Shown here piece after piece: positions 45,915 to 55,024 of a stretch of DNA of 64,000 bases. The DNA is taken from positions 16,836,618 through 16,900,617 of the forward strand of contig OX381714.1 of the NCBI GenBank assembly GCA_947462335.1, written 5' to 3'. A program made the translations under genes and the position numbers. A model generated the notes under the pieces. The model searched no databases. It was not told the DNA's origin and saw only the letters and a list, made by a program, of their open reading frames with translations. Position 1 is the first letter of the stretch, and every line of letters begins with the position of its first letter. Source of the stretch: Harmothoe impar. Its lineage: Eukaryota; Annelida; Polychaeta; Phyllodocida; Polynoidae.

Positions 45915-48900
45915 CTAGGAGGCCTGATCGTCCAATGATTGTGAATTCGAAGGAGACACGTTCACTTGGGTCTGCGAACGGGTGTCCACGTTTCCATAAT
46001 GAATGTGGACGTGGACTGCCCCGTTACCGGTTATTGTGGCTCCGGAGAACATACCCGCCACCAAATCCTGGACCGGCGGCATCCCCCTGGTGCGCACCTG
46101 CACCGATCTAGGTCCTATGACCGGCCCAATTGCACCATCCAAGACAGGAGCCGATCCGGGGATCACGACTGCAGCCGCAGGGGCCACGATAGGAGCCGAT
46201 ACGGGGGCCACGAAGACAGGAGCCGAAACGGGGGCCACAACCGGGCCTGATACGGAGTCCACCACAGAAGGCTCTGGAAGCGAGGCGGAGGAGGCTTCCT
46301 CGGCCTCCACTGCAGCTTCGTCGGTCTCCACCGGGGCCTCCGATACTCGCTTCTTCAGGAGGGAGCTTCCCGGAGTGATCGCATCGTAGGTTCTCTTCCG
46401 GCCCACGGCGATATGATACATTTCTTTCTGCTGGGGAACGGAGGCTGTGGAGTACGCCTGAATCGAGTTAACATTTCGGTGCCCGGAGTACTGGATAAGA
46501 AGGTGCGAAGGTACACCCGCATGAAGAAGGTTGGTCATGTAGGTCTTACGCGGTGTGTGGCCCTTAATGGCCCCAGTTAGGCCCGCCTTCTTCTTCACTT
46601 CCTTCATTATCTTGCCGATAGAGTCGTCGCTCATCTCATTCTTATCACCGTGCTTCCAGGGATACTCCATCTCCCATGTGGCCTTCCATATCGGAGTCAG
46701 GAAGAAGTGGACCTCCGGTTGCTTCTGGGCAGGGCTTCTCTTGTCCCGGATCCTTTTGTACATCCGTACGGGGCACCTCTCCTCATCGTCAAGTAGCCAC
46801 ATATTGGGGTTGTACATACGGGGGGCACCTTTGCCCTTTCGGGTCTTCGACAAGGTTTCCACGAAGTGAAGGTGCTCATTAGGTGTGCCCTCATCCACCA
46901 TATAAAGGTGCTTCCATAACACGGCTGTTTGCTCTTGGCGACCCCGCCACCCGAAGCCATTAGCGAAGAAGAAGTACACAGTGTTCTGAATGGTTCGAGG
47001 GTCCTGACTCCCAAACGCACCCGTTTGCCAGCATATTTCCACATCCTCATCTGTGAGTGGTACGGCCATATTGGGTTTGTCCCCGAAGCCCAGGTCTTTC
47101 AATTCACATCGCCTTGTCTCGATGACTTGTCGAAGCAGATCAAAGTTCGAGTCAGTCATCATATTGACCGGATAGTTGTTATCACGGCAATATCTGCAAA
47201 ATATAAAGGAAATTAGGAATTAATTGTGTGATTAGACCTCCAAGAGGAGAATTCATAATAGGTCTGGATCAAGTGTGACATTCCACGGATGGTACTGCAG
47301 TCATACAGGAGAGACCAGGGCGTCAAACCGTGAGTAGCCAAGTTTGCTTTGAATCTAACCATACAAGCCCTGCCACTGTGATAACGTTATATTTCAGGTT
47401 TAGCCTCAATATGACATACCCACACATTGATATCAAGCTCAAAATATGTGAATATATAGGAAACAGGCCAAAAATGGTTAATTTGTGCAAATACTATGAC
47501 AAGGTAGCGAGGTTACAGTCGGCACGGGTGTGGGACCTGGGTCATACTGAGGGGGGATTATATTTCAAAGTGCTGTATTTGGGTCAAAAATGGGTCTTTT
47601 AGGGTCAGGAAAAAAATAGGTGGTACTTCAGCATGTCGACTTTACTCTAACTGAGGCTCAGACATTTTAGGGGCCTCAAAATATCCAAAAATTGAAAAAA
47701 GCAAACGCAAGTTGAGCAGCGACGAGGCCGTATATAGGATTGCAACAGGGTTTAGAAGCTGAAGTGACCCTAACTCAGGGGGGGCTTGGGGGGTCTTAAA
47801 ATTATTTTTATTAAATGCGATATCGCAATCTGGGATATTAAACATGTCACCTTTTATATATATCAAGGGCAGATCTCAAAAATTGCTCTAACCCCCCCAA
47901 ACAATTTTTTGTCGTTGAGCAATTTTTAAAGTGATTCTAGTAGCATTCATGTTTGAGGGTCGTGCCGCTATTCGGTTTAGTGACTTCTACATGTTGGATT
48001 TCTTAATGAATCACATCACTAGAAAGGCCTGATACTGGAGAGTTAAGAAAAAATTATTTTGGGGCTGCCCCCCCCCTGTGTACAATTTTAGAGCATATTT
48101 TCAGTTTGGGTCGGGCCACTGTCAGTCGGCGCCCATAGACTCGCTATGTTAAAGCACTACCGGGTAGCGTCTCACCGAGTGGAAACCTCGCCATAAAAGT
48201 TCATTTCCTAAATAACTACTGGATATTATGCAATGGCATCTCGAAATCCTGTATCTCTATATAGTTGTCATAGTCCCCGCAAAAGGATTTGTTCAAATGT
48301 CGTCTCTAAGTATCGAAATAATTAAAAAAGCAAACTGAAGAATAGCGATGAAAACTTTTTAAAGGCACGCCTACACCAAAATCCTAAACATGAGCGCCTT
48401 GTCATATTTTGCTCATTTAGGTTTTGAAGCCTTCAGACACAATATTTGACAATTTCCTTTTGCGGGGACTACCACAGGTGTGTATAGATAGAGGATTTCG
48501 AGTTCCCATTGCAAAATATGTAGTAGTTATTGAGAAAAATGAACTTTTATGGCCAAGTTTTCACTCGGTGAGACGCTACCCGGTAGTGCTTTAAAAATGA
48601 GAGCGCGGTTTCCAACAATATTCTTCAGTTTGCTTTTTTTTAAATTGAGGTACTTAGACACAATATTTGAGCAAATCCTTTTGCGGGGACTATGATAACT
48701 ATGTAGAGATACAGGATTTCGAGGTGCCATTGCATTATATTCATTAGTTATTTTGCAAACAGGGTTTGAATCGGGGACTTTGAGAAATTGGTCTAGCTCG
48801 TGGCCATTTTGTCAGTTTTCAGTCACCTTTCAAAAAATGTAAAATTAAAATACTTAGGGGTTGAATTGATACATGGGCTTCACATATGCTTTGGAGAAGG

Positions 48901-49700
48901 CTTCAATCTATTTATTCATCATATTTGTACCTTGCAGTACTGGTGTAGTACCCCGTTAGGGTATCTGGTTGGTGATACTTCTGTTGATCTGTTGCCTTGT
49001 CGATGGTGACTCCTTTCGGGAGAGGTTTCCGCACGCCGAGTATGAACGAGCACATCAGGGAACATAGCCTACGGGGTGGTATGTCAAGCACATCTCGATT
49101 TTCGTTCAATTCCACCTTGAAGAATGTGTGTACCTTCCTCATGACCTAAAAATAAAAAAATTAGGGGTTATAATACGTTAGATATCGATTAAAACAGGCG
49201 CGGTATCCAAGTAAATTCTCCCAACTTAAATTCTCCCAACCAGAGCCGCGCCGACACGCGTTCACTCAAAACATCAACAATGGCTTCATTTCTGCACTCA
49301 CCGACGCTGTCTTTCGGACTGTGTTTTTATTTCTCCTCTCCTCTACATATGTCCTATGGGCCTCTTCTTCTCTGTCAATGTCCTCCTGGGTTGGGGGAAG
49401 AATTATCTGCTCGTCATTTGCCTCCAGGTCGTCTGGCGGTGGTGGAATAAACTCATTTTCCTCCACGTCGTCTGCTGGAGGAGGAGGCCTCACCTCCGGC
49501 TCCTCGGCCAAATCAAACTCAAACAGATCGTTTAAAAGGCCGAATTCACCTGTTGTCTCTTCAGCACATTCATTAAGTGCCTCTTCCACGAGCTCCTTGA
49601 GAGCCCACTTTTCAAAATTAAAAAAAACCTGGCACGCTACGGCTTGTGGAAGCCTTTCTTTTTCCCTCGGGGTAATGTTGGACCAAGCAAACGGCTCCAT
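45915..49700 (-). CDS. DUF3504 / Crypton-type tyrosine recombinase, three exons
   Basis: Exons 49,700-49,302, 49,145-48,931 and 47,193-45,915 join to 631 codons including stop. Donors are GTGAGT and GTACAA; acceptors TTTTTAG and TTTTGCAG. Intron 1 is phase 0, intron 2 splits an Arg codon, and both joins are in frame. Exon 1 is acidic with proline runs (PPPPADD, PPPPDD). Exons 2-3 hold the DUF3504 core: DIPPRRL and YHQPDTLTGYY, then PLTDEDVEICW, GWRGRQEQ, SKTRKGKG, HTPRKT and GHRNVNSIQAY, which supply the R-K-HxxR-H-Y active site. The tail is Pro/Ala/Val-rich and ends near SGATITGNGAVHVHIHYG. It is known family knowledge that DUF3504 comes from Crypton recombinases and was domesticated in KCTD1, QRICH1 and ZMYM genes. 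The ATG at 49,700 is the first in frame after a stop at 49,779; a further upstream exon is possible. Confidence 0.85.
47194..48930 (-). other. Intron 2 of the DUF3504 gene
   Basis: 1,737-bp intron bounded by GTACAA (48,930) and TTTTGCAG (47,194). It contains the TTAA-flanked foldback element at 48,149-48,594 and a further partial copy of its arm at about 48,610-48,770. The rest is AT-rich with no protein. Confidence 0.8.
48149..48594. mobile_element. TTAA-flanked foldback MITE inside intron 2
   Basis: It begins TTAA-AGCACTACCGGGTAGCG and ends with the exact inverse, so TTAA plus about 29 bp form a perfect terminal inverted repeat. The similarity then continues, at about 85%, as inverted arms of about 140 bp (48,153-48,295 and 48,450-48,590), including CCCCGCAAAAGGA. 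A TTAA target site is the hallmark of piggyBac-type transposition, but the termini are not a piggyBac consensus I recognise. Non-coding. Confidence 0.85.
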
Positions 49701-50069
49701 ATTCGCTATAGCAGACGACCAGAAGCCAACCGGAACTAGTTTTGCGTCTCTGCGTGTGGCTTCCACATATCCATACACTCAGTGATCGGCCGGAAACGGA
49801 AGCCACCACCCTCAACTAACCCCCTGATACAGCCCCCAAATACCGGAAGTGACCTGATATGGCTTCCCCGTGTGACGTAGGTACGTTTGAGTATCGATTT
49901 AACCACATGGCTTGATAAGTGAAGGATACGTATAGACACTGTCAAGCATATTGGACAGCGTTTTATTGGATTTAAGTGGAGACGAACCGCCTGCAACCGC
50001 CGGCATCCAAGGTGCCGCCATCTTGTGTTAGACTCAGGTAGCGCCTTTTGTAAACAAAAGCACGTGTGA
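49701..50069. promoter_or_regulatory. CpG-rich divergent promoter between DUF3504 gene and gag
   Basis: This interval separates the leftward DUF3504 gene from the rightward gag. It carries an ETS site CCGGAAGT at 49,843-49,850, a CRE-like TGACGTA at 49,873-49,879, a YY1-type motif (AAGATGGCGGC on the minus strand, 50,014-50,024) and an E-box CACGTG at 50,061-50,066. These are elements of TATA-less bidirectional vertebrate and invertebrate promoters. The YY1 orientation suggests a minus-strand start near 50,020. Activity is inferred. Confidence 0.5.
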
Positions 50070-51511
50070 ATGAAGGTTTGTCGAGTGCGCGGCGAATCAT
50101 ATGATGGCCGCTCGAACCCTGGAAGTGACTTTTGCAAGCAGTGTGAGGGGGGGCAGGATGAAGACCTCAGTGCGTATTGTGGAATTAAGGATCAGGAACA
50201 TGGTACGGGAAATGAAGATAGAGGTGTCAGTGGTGCTGTGGGTGGACGACGACAGCATAATGCGAACCCGAGCGTTCTGGCTGACGGAGGCTCCTCTACG
50301 AGAGGTCCGGTTGAATCAAATGATAGCACTAGTGGAAGAAGAAGTCATGGCGATGTGGGATGCTCAGGTGGCATTGTACCAGGCCAGAGTGTTCCCGAGG
50401 AGGCAGATGAATCAATAGACTGGGGTGAGGCCTCTGACGGGGCATGTATGTCGTCCCTGCAACAGGAGTTATTATATGAGCAACAGAGGTTAAAAGCCTT
50501 CGAACGCAGCGAACAGATTGCAAGGATGAGAGCTGAAGTTTCTCGTCTTAGGGAGAGGTCTCGTCAGGTAGAGCTGAGTAAAATCCATTATGAAGAGGAA
50601 GCGGATGAGGCTACGCATGCTATTGCCTTGAAAGAACGTTTGAAGTCGAATCTGGTAGAGAAGGCGGTGCAGAGGGACGCAGTCAGGCAGCGTGAGTTGG
50701 CGGAGAAGCTCAAACTGGAAGGCGCGGGCAAGGATCCGGGTGATGCTTCTCAAAATGGCCGCTCCTCCAGTAGTGACGATGTTACAGGTAATGAAGGGGG
50801 TTCTGATGATGAAAAAGAACTTCCTAAGAAACCTACCAAGAAAGAAGGGAAGAAGAAGAAGGAACTGAAGAAGAAGAAGAAGAAGAAACAGAAGCAGCCG
50901 GAGGAGGAGTCTGAAGAAGAAGACGACAGCAGTGATAGTGAAGGTACGATAGAGGTGGACTTAGATTTTGATTTGAAGAGACTGCTCCCGAAAAAGGACA
51001 GAACTTTTGGGGTATAAAGAAATCCTGTATTATTCTCTACGAGATATAGAGTCTTTATTGGAAAAAGGTGAGAAGGTGGCTCCTTATGTTGGACACCTCA
51101 GGTTTCTATGTGGTAAGGACCTCAAGAGGTACGCGTACGAGAGCATTGTCCAGTACGATGCTGTTGTACGGGAACAGGCTGGAAATGATGGTATAAAGGC
51201 ATTTGGTAAGAGATCAAGTGATGTTATACATGAGAATTTGGGGTCTGATGCTGTGTTGGCGAGGGGGGGGGGGTAGGGGAGGAAGGGGGCGTGGCAGGGG
51301 TAGGGGGTTTGGTTTTGCACCAAGGGAGATGTGTACCCAAATATGTTTCGGTTGGAACGAGGGAAAATGTATGTGGGGAGAAAGATGCTTTAGAAGGCAT
51401 GTTTGCATGGAATGTGGGGATGGCTCACATTCTGTGGGAAGATGTGGGGCAGTAGGGGGGGGGTGGGGGGAGGGGGGCCATTTCCAGGAAGGGGCAGGGG
51501 GGGGGGTATGA
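50070..51511 (+). pseudogene. gag: Element 2 gag, frameshifted
   Basis: The frame from the ATG at 50,070 runs 315 codons: a polar N-terminal part, a long charged helical region (about residues 125-220) likely to be a coiled coil, a Lys run, an acidic run and then DLKRLLPKKDRTFG. The sense continues in another frame from 51,007 (GYKEILYYSLRDIESLL, GHLRFLCGKDLKRY), and again in the third frame from about 51,270. That last part has an RG-rich stretch and a zinc-binding array C-W-N-x-G-K-C with HVCMEC and HSVGRC. The first switch is at GGGG near 51,016 and the second at a G run at 51,265-51,274, each equivalent to one extra G. They may be true mutations or homopolymer errors. Confidence 0.75.
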
Positions 51512-51560
51512 GGTAGGGGGGACAGCTGACGCCTGGATCTGGGGGGGGTATGGATGTTGT
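51260..51560 (+). repeat. G-run cluster between gag and RT
   Basis: At least ten runs of four or more G on the plus strand, for example 51,265-51,274, 51,456-51,476 and 51,500-51,509. They are strong G-quadruplex candidates. They coincide with the frame changes in gag and with the interval between gag and RT. Confidence 0.9.
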
Positions 51561-53574
51561 GAATGGGACGATTGCTGGTATGTGGTTGACATGGTGTGTA
51601 TTTGGGTTTTGTTGGAAGGTTCTATCGTGTGTAATTTTCAACAGGTTGCATAAGGTAATCGAGTTGGAATGTATAAGATTAAATATAGTGATATCTGAAC
51701 GTCAGGTGAATGTGTTATTAATGCTGTTATGCCCAATTGTATGTGAAGGTATTATAGGTTGTGATATGCTGATAACGTATTTAAAAAATAATAATTATGT
51801 TAAAGCACGAGAAAATGTATATGAAAGGCTCGAGGGCTGTGCTGGTAAATTGATATCTGAAGTTCTGGATCAGGCAGATTTTGCGGGTAGATCTGATGTG
51901 GAGGAATTTGTAGCCTCATGGGGGTCGGTGAGATTATGTGTAGGTACTTGCACCCATGCTATTCGTGGAGTGAAAATTTTGTTGAAGCCTTGTAACATGT
52001 TGCGGCATGTGGTTAAGACTGGCATTTGGGACTATAATATGAAGTTTATATTTGAAAGCAGTTATATTGGTTGTGCAATTGTTAATGAAAATCTAGATGC
52101 GAGTTATGATAGAGTTAATTATAATTCAATTAATGAAACAAAAGCTAAAGACTGTATGGATGTTATTGTGCAAGAAGAATTATCAGAAGGTATTATTTCT
52201 GTGGTTGATATTAAGCCAACTTGTATACATTCTTTGGGTGCGGTACCTAAAGGGGAGGAAGACATCCGATGTATTACAGACGCGAGTAGGCCTAAAGGCA
52301 AATCAATTAATAATTATATGGAAGATATCTTGGATCCTTTCAAATATGTGGTGGTAAAGGATATAGCTAAGAGAATGTCGAATTCATGTTGGATGTCTGT
52401 ATTGGATATTAAAGGAGCCTACCGTTCGATACCGGTAAGGGGGGACCATAGAACTTTTCAAGGTTTCAGGTGGGAAATTAATGGTAAAATGGAATATTTG
52501 GTTAATAATAGCTTGGCTTTTGGTCTAAGATCGGCTCCTTTTATATTCACACAGTATACGGAATTTATAGTGCGTTGTATGAATAGATTGGGTTTTGATA
52601 GAGTTTTTGGATATTTGGACGATTTCTTAATTATGGAAGGATCTGAAGAGAAATGCTGGGTGGCTCTTAATACCTTGATTACCATGTTACGTGAATTTGG
52701 GTTTTATATTAATTATAAGAAAGTTTTGTCACCTAATCAAGTGATACGGTACTTAGGATTGGATTTCAGTTCTGTGGATATGAAATTGTATTTACCGGTA
52801 GATAAATTAATTAGGTTGTATATATTGATTGATGAATTTTTGAAGAAAGATACGTGTAAGAGAAAAGAACTTCAAAGTCTAGTTGGTTTGCTGTCACATT
52901 GTAGTTCAATTGTAAGAGGAGGCAGAACGTTTTCTAGAAGAGCTATTAATTTGGTGAATTCTGTAAAAAATGATAAAGATAAAATAATATTGAATGATGT
53001 ATTTGCTCAAGATTTATTGTGGTGGAAGGCGTTTGCAGTTATGTTTAATGGCAGTGCTAATGTTATTAATTTAGATTATAAGAATTGTCTGACAATTTAT
53101 GGTGATGCTTCCATGTTGGGTTTTGGAGCGTGTTTTGAGAAGGATTGGATGTATGGTTTGTGGTCTGATTCAGAATTACCTGAATTTGATTATAAAGAAC
53201 ATAAGGTCAAAGGTCCTATGGAAGATTTAACCTGTTCGGCTGAACGGGAGATGTGGCCTGTTCTGATGTCTTGTGTACGATGGGGTGCTGGGTGGAAGGA
53301 TAAAGCTATACATGTTTTCACTGATAACGTGGCAGTAGAGATTATGTTAAGAACGGGAAGATCCAGAAATGTATTATGTATGCAATGGTTGAGAGAAATT
53401 TTTTGGTGTGCTTTTGTGTATAATTTTGAAATATTCCCTCATAGGATATCATCAAGCCAAAATGTTTTTTGTGATGCTTTATCAAGAGTAATGGGAATTA
53501 AATATCGTAATGTGGTTAAAGCATACGCAGCTAACAGGGAATATTGCTGCCTATCTAATGGTTTGCATTGTTAA
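51550..53574 (+). CDS. pol: Element 2 reverse transcriptase-RNase H
   Basis: A 674-codon open frame starting at an ATG. Residues 1-200 are unusual: a hydrophobic Trp/Cys-rich start, then a helical part with no recognised domain. The RT domain covers about 210-420, with AVPKGEEDIRCITDASRPKG, LDIKGAYRS (catalytic Asp286), NSLAFGLRSAPFIFTQ and GYLDDFLI (YxDD at 355-358). RNase H covers about 512-646, with IYGDASMLGFG, CSAEREMW, VFTDN and FCDALSR. The frame is intact. Codon use is AT-rich, unlike the GC-richer first half of gag. It ends two codons before the recombinase frame opens. Assignment to the DIRS order rests on gene order and the neighbouring recombinase. Confidence 0.92.
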   Translation: MDVVNGTIAGMWLTWCVFGFCWKVLSCVIFNRLHKVIELECIRLNIVISERQVNVLLMLLCPIVCEGIIGCDMLITYLKNNNYVKARENVYERLEGCAGKLISEVLDQADFAGRSDVEEFVASWGSVRLCVGTCTHAIRGVKILLKPCNMLRHVVKTGIWDYNMKFIFESSYIGCAIVNENLDASYDRVNYNSINETKAKDCMDVIVQEELSEGIISVVDIKPTCIHSLGAVPKGEEDIRCITDASRPKGKSINNYMEDILDPFKYVVVKDIAKRMSNSCWMSVLDIKGAYRSIPVRGDHRTFQGFRWEINGKMEYLVNNSLAFGLRSAPFIFTQYTEFIVRCMNRLGFDRVFGYLDDFLIMEGSEEKCWVALNTLITMLREFGFYINYKKVLSPNQVIRYLGLDFSSVDMKLYLPVDKLIRLYILIDEFLKKDTCKRKELQSLVGLLSHCSSIVRGGRTFSRRAINLVNSVKNDKDKIILNDVFAQDLLWWKAFAVMFNGSANVINLDYKNCLTIYGDASMLGFGACFEKDWMYGLWSDSELPEFDYKEHKVKGPMEDLTCSAEREMWPVLMSCVRWGAGWKDKAIHVFTDNVAVEIMLRTGRSRNVLCMQWLREIFWCAFVYNFEIFPHRISSSQNVFCDALSRVMGIKYRNVVKAYAANREYCCLSNGLHC

Positions 53575-53579
53575 TTTAA

Positions 53580-54530
53580 GGTGATGGACTGTTGGAAGAA
53601 GTGTTGCGCTTGGAAAATCTTTTTTATGCGGAAAGTACAAAGAAGACTAGATCTGTTCAGATCAGGAAATATGAAAACTTTTGTTTGGATTATGGATTTA
53701 ATTCTTTTCCTTTGGATTCCTTGATTATGAGGAAATATGTGGCCTTTTTGAGTAAATCGTTATGTTATTCATCTATTCAGCAGTATGTTTCTGCAGTATT
53801 GGTGTTAGCAAGGTCGTTGGGTTACCAAGATGAGACGCGTGTGTCTCTAAACTTAACATGGATATTGGGTGGAATTAAACGCTGGAAAGGTGATTATGTA
53901 CAATCTTCAACTAGTATTTTTCCTGAACAATTGTGTAAGATTAAAGAAGCATTAAATTTAAGACATATGGAAGATATCACTTTTTGGGTTTGTTGTATGA
54001 TTATATTCAGAACGCTGCTTAGAGGTTCTAATGTGTTAGATACAGGCATGGGTTTAAATTAAGAAGATGTTAAAATAATGCCTTGGGGTGTACTGTTTAC
54101 GGTATCAAAAACTAAGACGATTCAGTTCAAGCAAAGGATATTAGAAATACCGGTAGCATCTGTGCCTGGTCATTTGTTATGTTTTGTACCGTATTTATTA
54201 TTATTGTTAAAATATAGTGGCACTCGTCAAGGTAGGCCACTATTGGGATGGTTATCAAAGGGTAAATTCAGATCCGCTAAATATGATTGGTTTATATCGA
54301 AATTACAAACTGTGTGTGCTAAGATAGGTTTGAAAGGTAAATTTGGTACGCACAGCTTCAGACATGGAGGTGCTACTACGATGTCTATTGCAGGTATGGT
54401 GTTGCCTGAAATATCTAAAAGAGGAGATTGGAAATCTTTGTGCGTTCCAAAATATTTGAATCGACCTTTAGATAATTTGATTCATGAAGATATGAAGTGG
54501 GCGAAATGTGTCCTAGATGTGGTTTTGTAG
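53580..54530 (+). pseudogene. Element 2 tyrosine recombinase with internal stop
   Basis: One frame from 53,580 to 54,530 interrupted by TAA at 54,060-54,062. Upstream of the stop lies the core-binding region (YAESTKKTRSVQIRKYENFC, SSIQQYVSAVL) and the first catalytic Arg in TLLRGSN. Downstream lie SKTKTIQF (Lys), THSFRHGG (His, Arg), RGDWKS (Trp) and PKYLNR (Tyr nucleophile). All active-site residues are therefore present but split by the stop. There is no ATG ahead of the core-binding region, so expression would need frameshifting or read-through from RT, as in element 1. The single stop looks recent or could be a sequencing error. Confidence 0.9.
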
Positions 54531-54594
54531 TGTGTGGGTTGATGAATCTACCTTATTATGTTATGTATGATAGTATGTATTTGTTTTGGTGTTT

Positions 54595-54701
54595 GGGCAG
54601 GTCTTTTGGCCTGGATTCCCCCAAGCCCAATTGCTGTGGTTAAGTTATATGTATTAGTACCGGTAGTGTTAGTATCATAGAGAACATGTAGACCTGATTA
54701 T
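54595..54701 (+). repeat. Element 2 split direct repeat B1
   Basis: 107 bp, identical to 54,918-55,024. It abuts A2 directly, forming the junction expected from the circular intermediate. Confidence 0.95.
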
Positions 54702-54881
54702 GGTCCGAGAAATGAAAGCATATCATTTATAGGGTATAATCGAGGCGGGAAGGTTGGAGCCGCCGGGTAACATTAGAGTGCTTCTGCGCATGAGCTAGGT
54801 CTGGCTGTATCCGGGAAGACGGCCATTCGGATTGAACTCTCACTGGAAGAAGGGTGTCGGCGCATTGGTTCGCAATTAATT
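54702..54881 (+). repeat. Element 2 split direct repeat A2
   Basis: 180 bp equal to A1 apart from the 8-bp indel. It is followed by a T run and AATAAA at 54,910-54,915, a possible polyadenylation signal. Confidence 0.95.
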
Positions 54882-54917
54882 TTTTTTTTCTCATGTTGTT
54901 ATTTGTTACAATAAAAG

Positions 54918-55024
54918 GGGCAGGTCTTTTGGCCTGGATTCCCCCAAGCCCAATTGCTGTGGTTAAGTTATATGTATTAGTACCGGTAGTGTTAGTATCA
55001 TAGAGAACATGTAGACCTGATTAT
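54918..55024 (+). repeat. Element 2 split direct repeat B2 (3' end)
   Basis: Terminal copy of B1, ending CCTGATTAT. Host DNA paralogous to 61,140-61,310 begins immediately after. Confidence 0.95.

Larger units (their letters stand above)
44140..55024 (+). mobile_element. Element 2: composite 10.9-kb split-repeat YR retrotransposon
   Basis: On the plus strand it has A1 (44,140-44,327), a long non-gag interval, gag (from 50,070), RT-RNase H, tyrosine recombinase, B1 (54,595-54,701), A2 (54,702-54,881) and B2 (54,918-55,024). This is the same A1-genes-B1A2B2 plan as element 1, but the proteins differ greatly. B1 and B2 are identical and A1 and A2 differ by one 8-bp indel, so insertion is recent, yet gag and YR frames are broken. 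The 5.7 kb between A1 and gag holds an antisense, three-exon DUF3504 recombinase gene and two palindromic MITEs. In element 1 the corresponding interval is about 160 bp. It is either a nested Crypton or genuine cargo. The host flanks match 61,060-61,310. Confidence 0.85.

Noticed and set aside
45966..46869. Several plus-strand frames of 94-128 codons
   Set aside because: They are antisense shadows of exon 3 of the DUF3504 gene, which has the active-site motifs.
49321..49785. 154-codon Ser-rich plus-strand frame
   Set aside because: It is antisense to exon 1 of the DUF3504 gene; splice sites and frame joins favour the minus strand.
49736..50137. 133-codon minus-strand frame over the divergent promoter
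   Set aside because: It lacks domain similarity, sits in a CpG-rich promoter-like interval and does not join exon 1 in frame.
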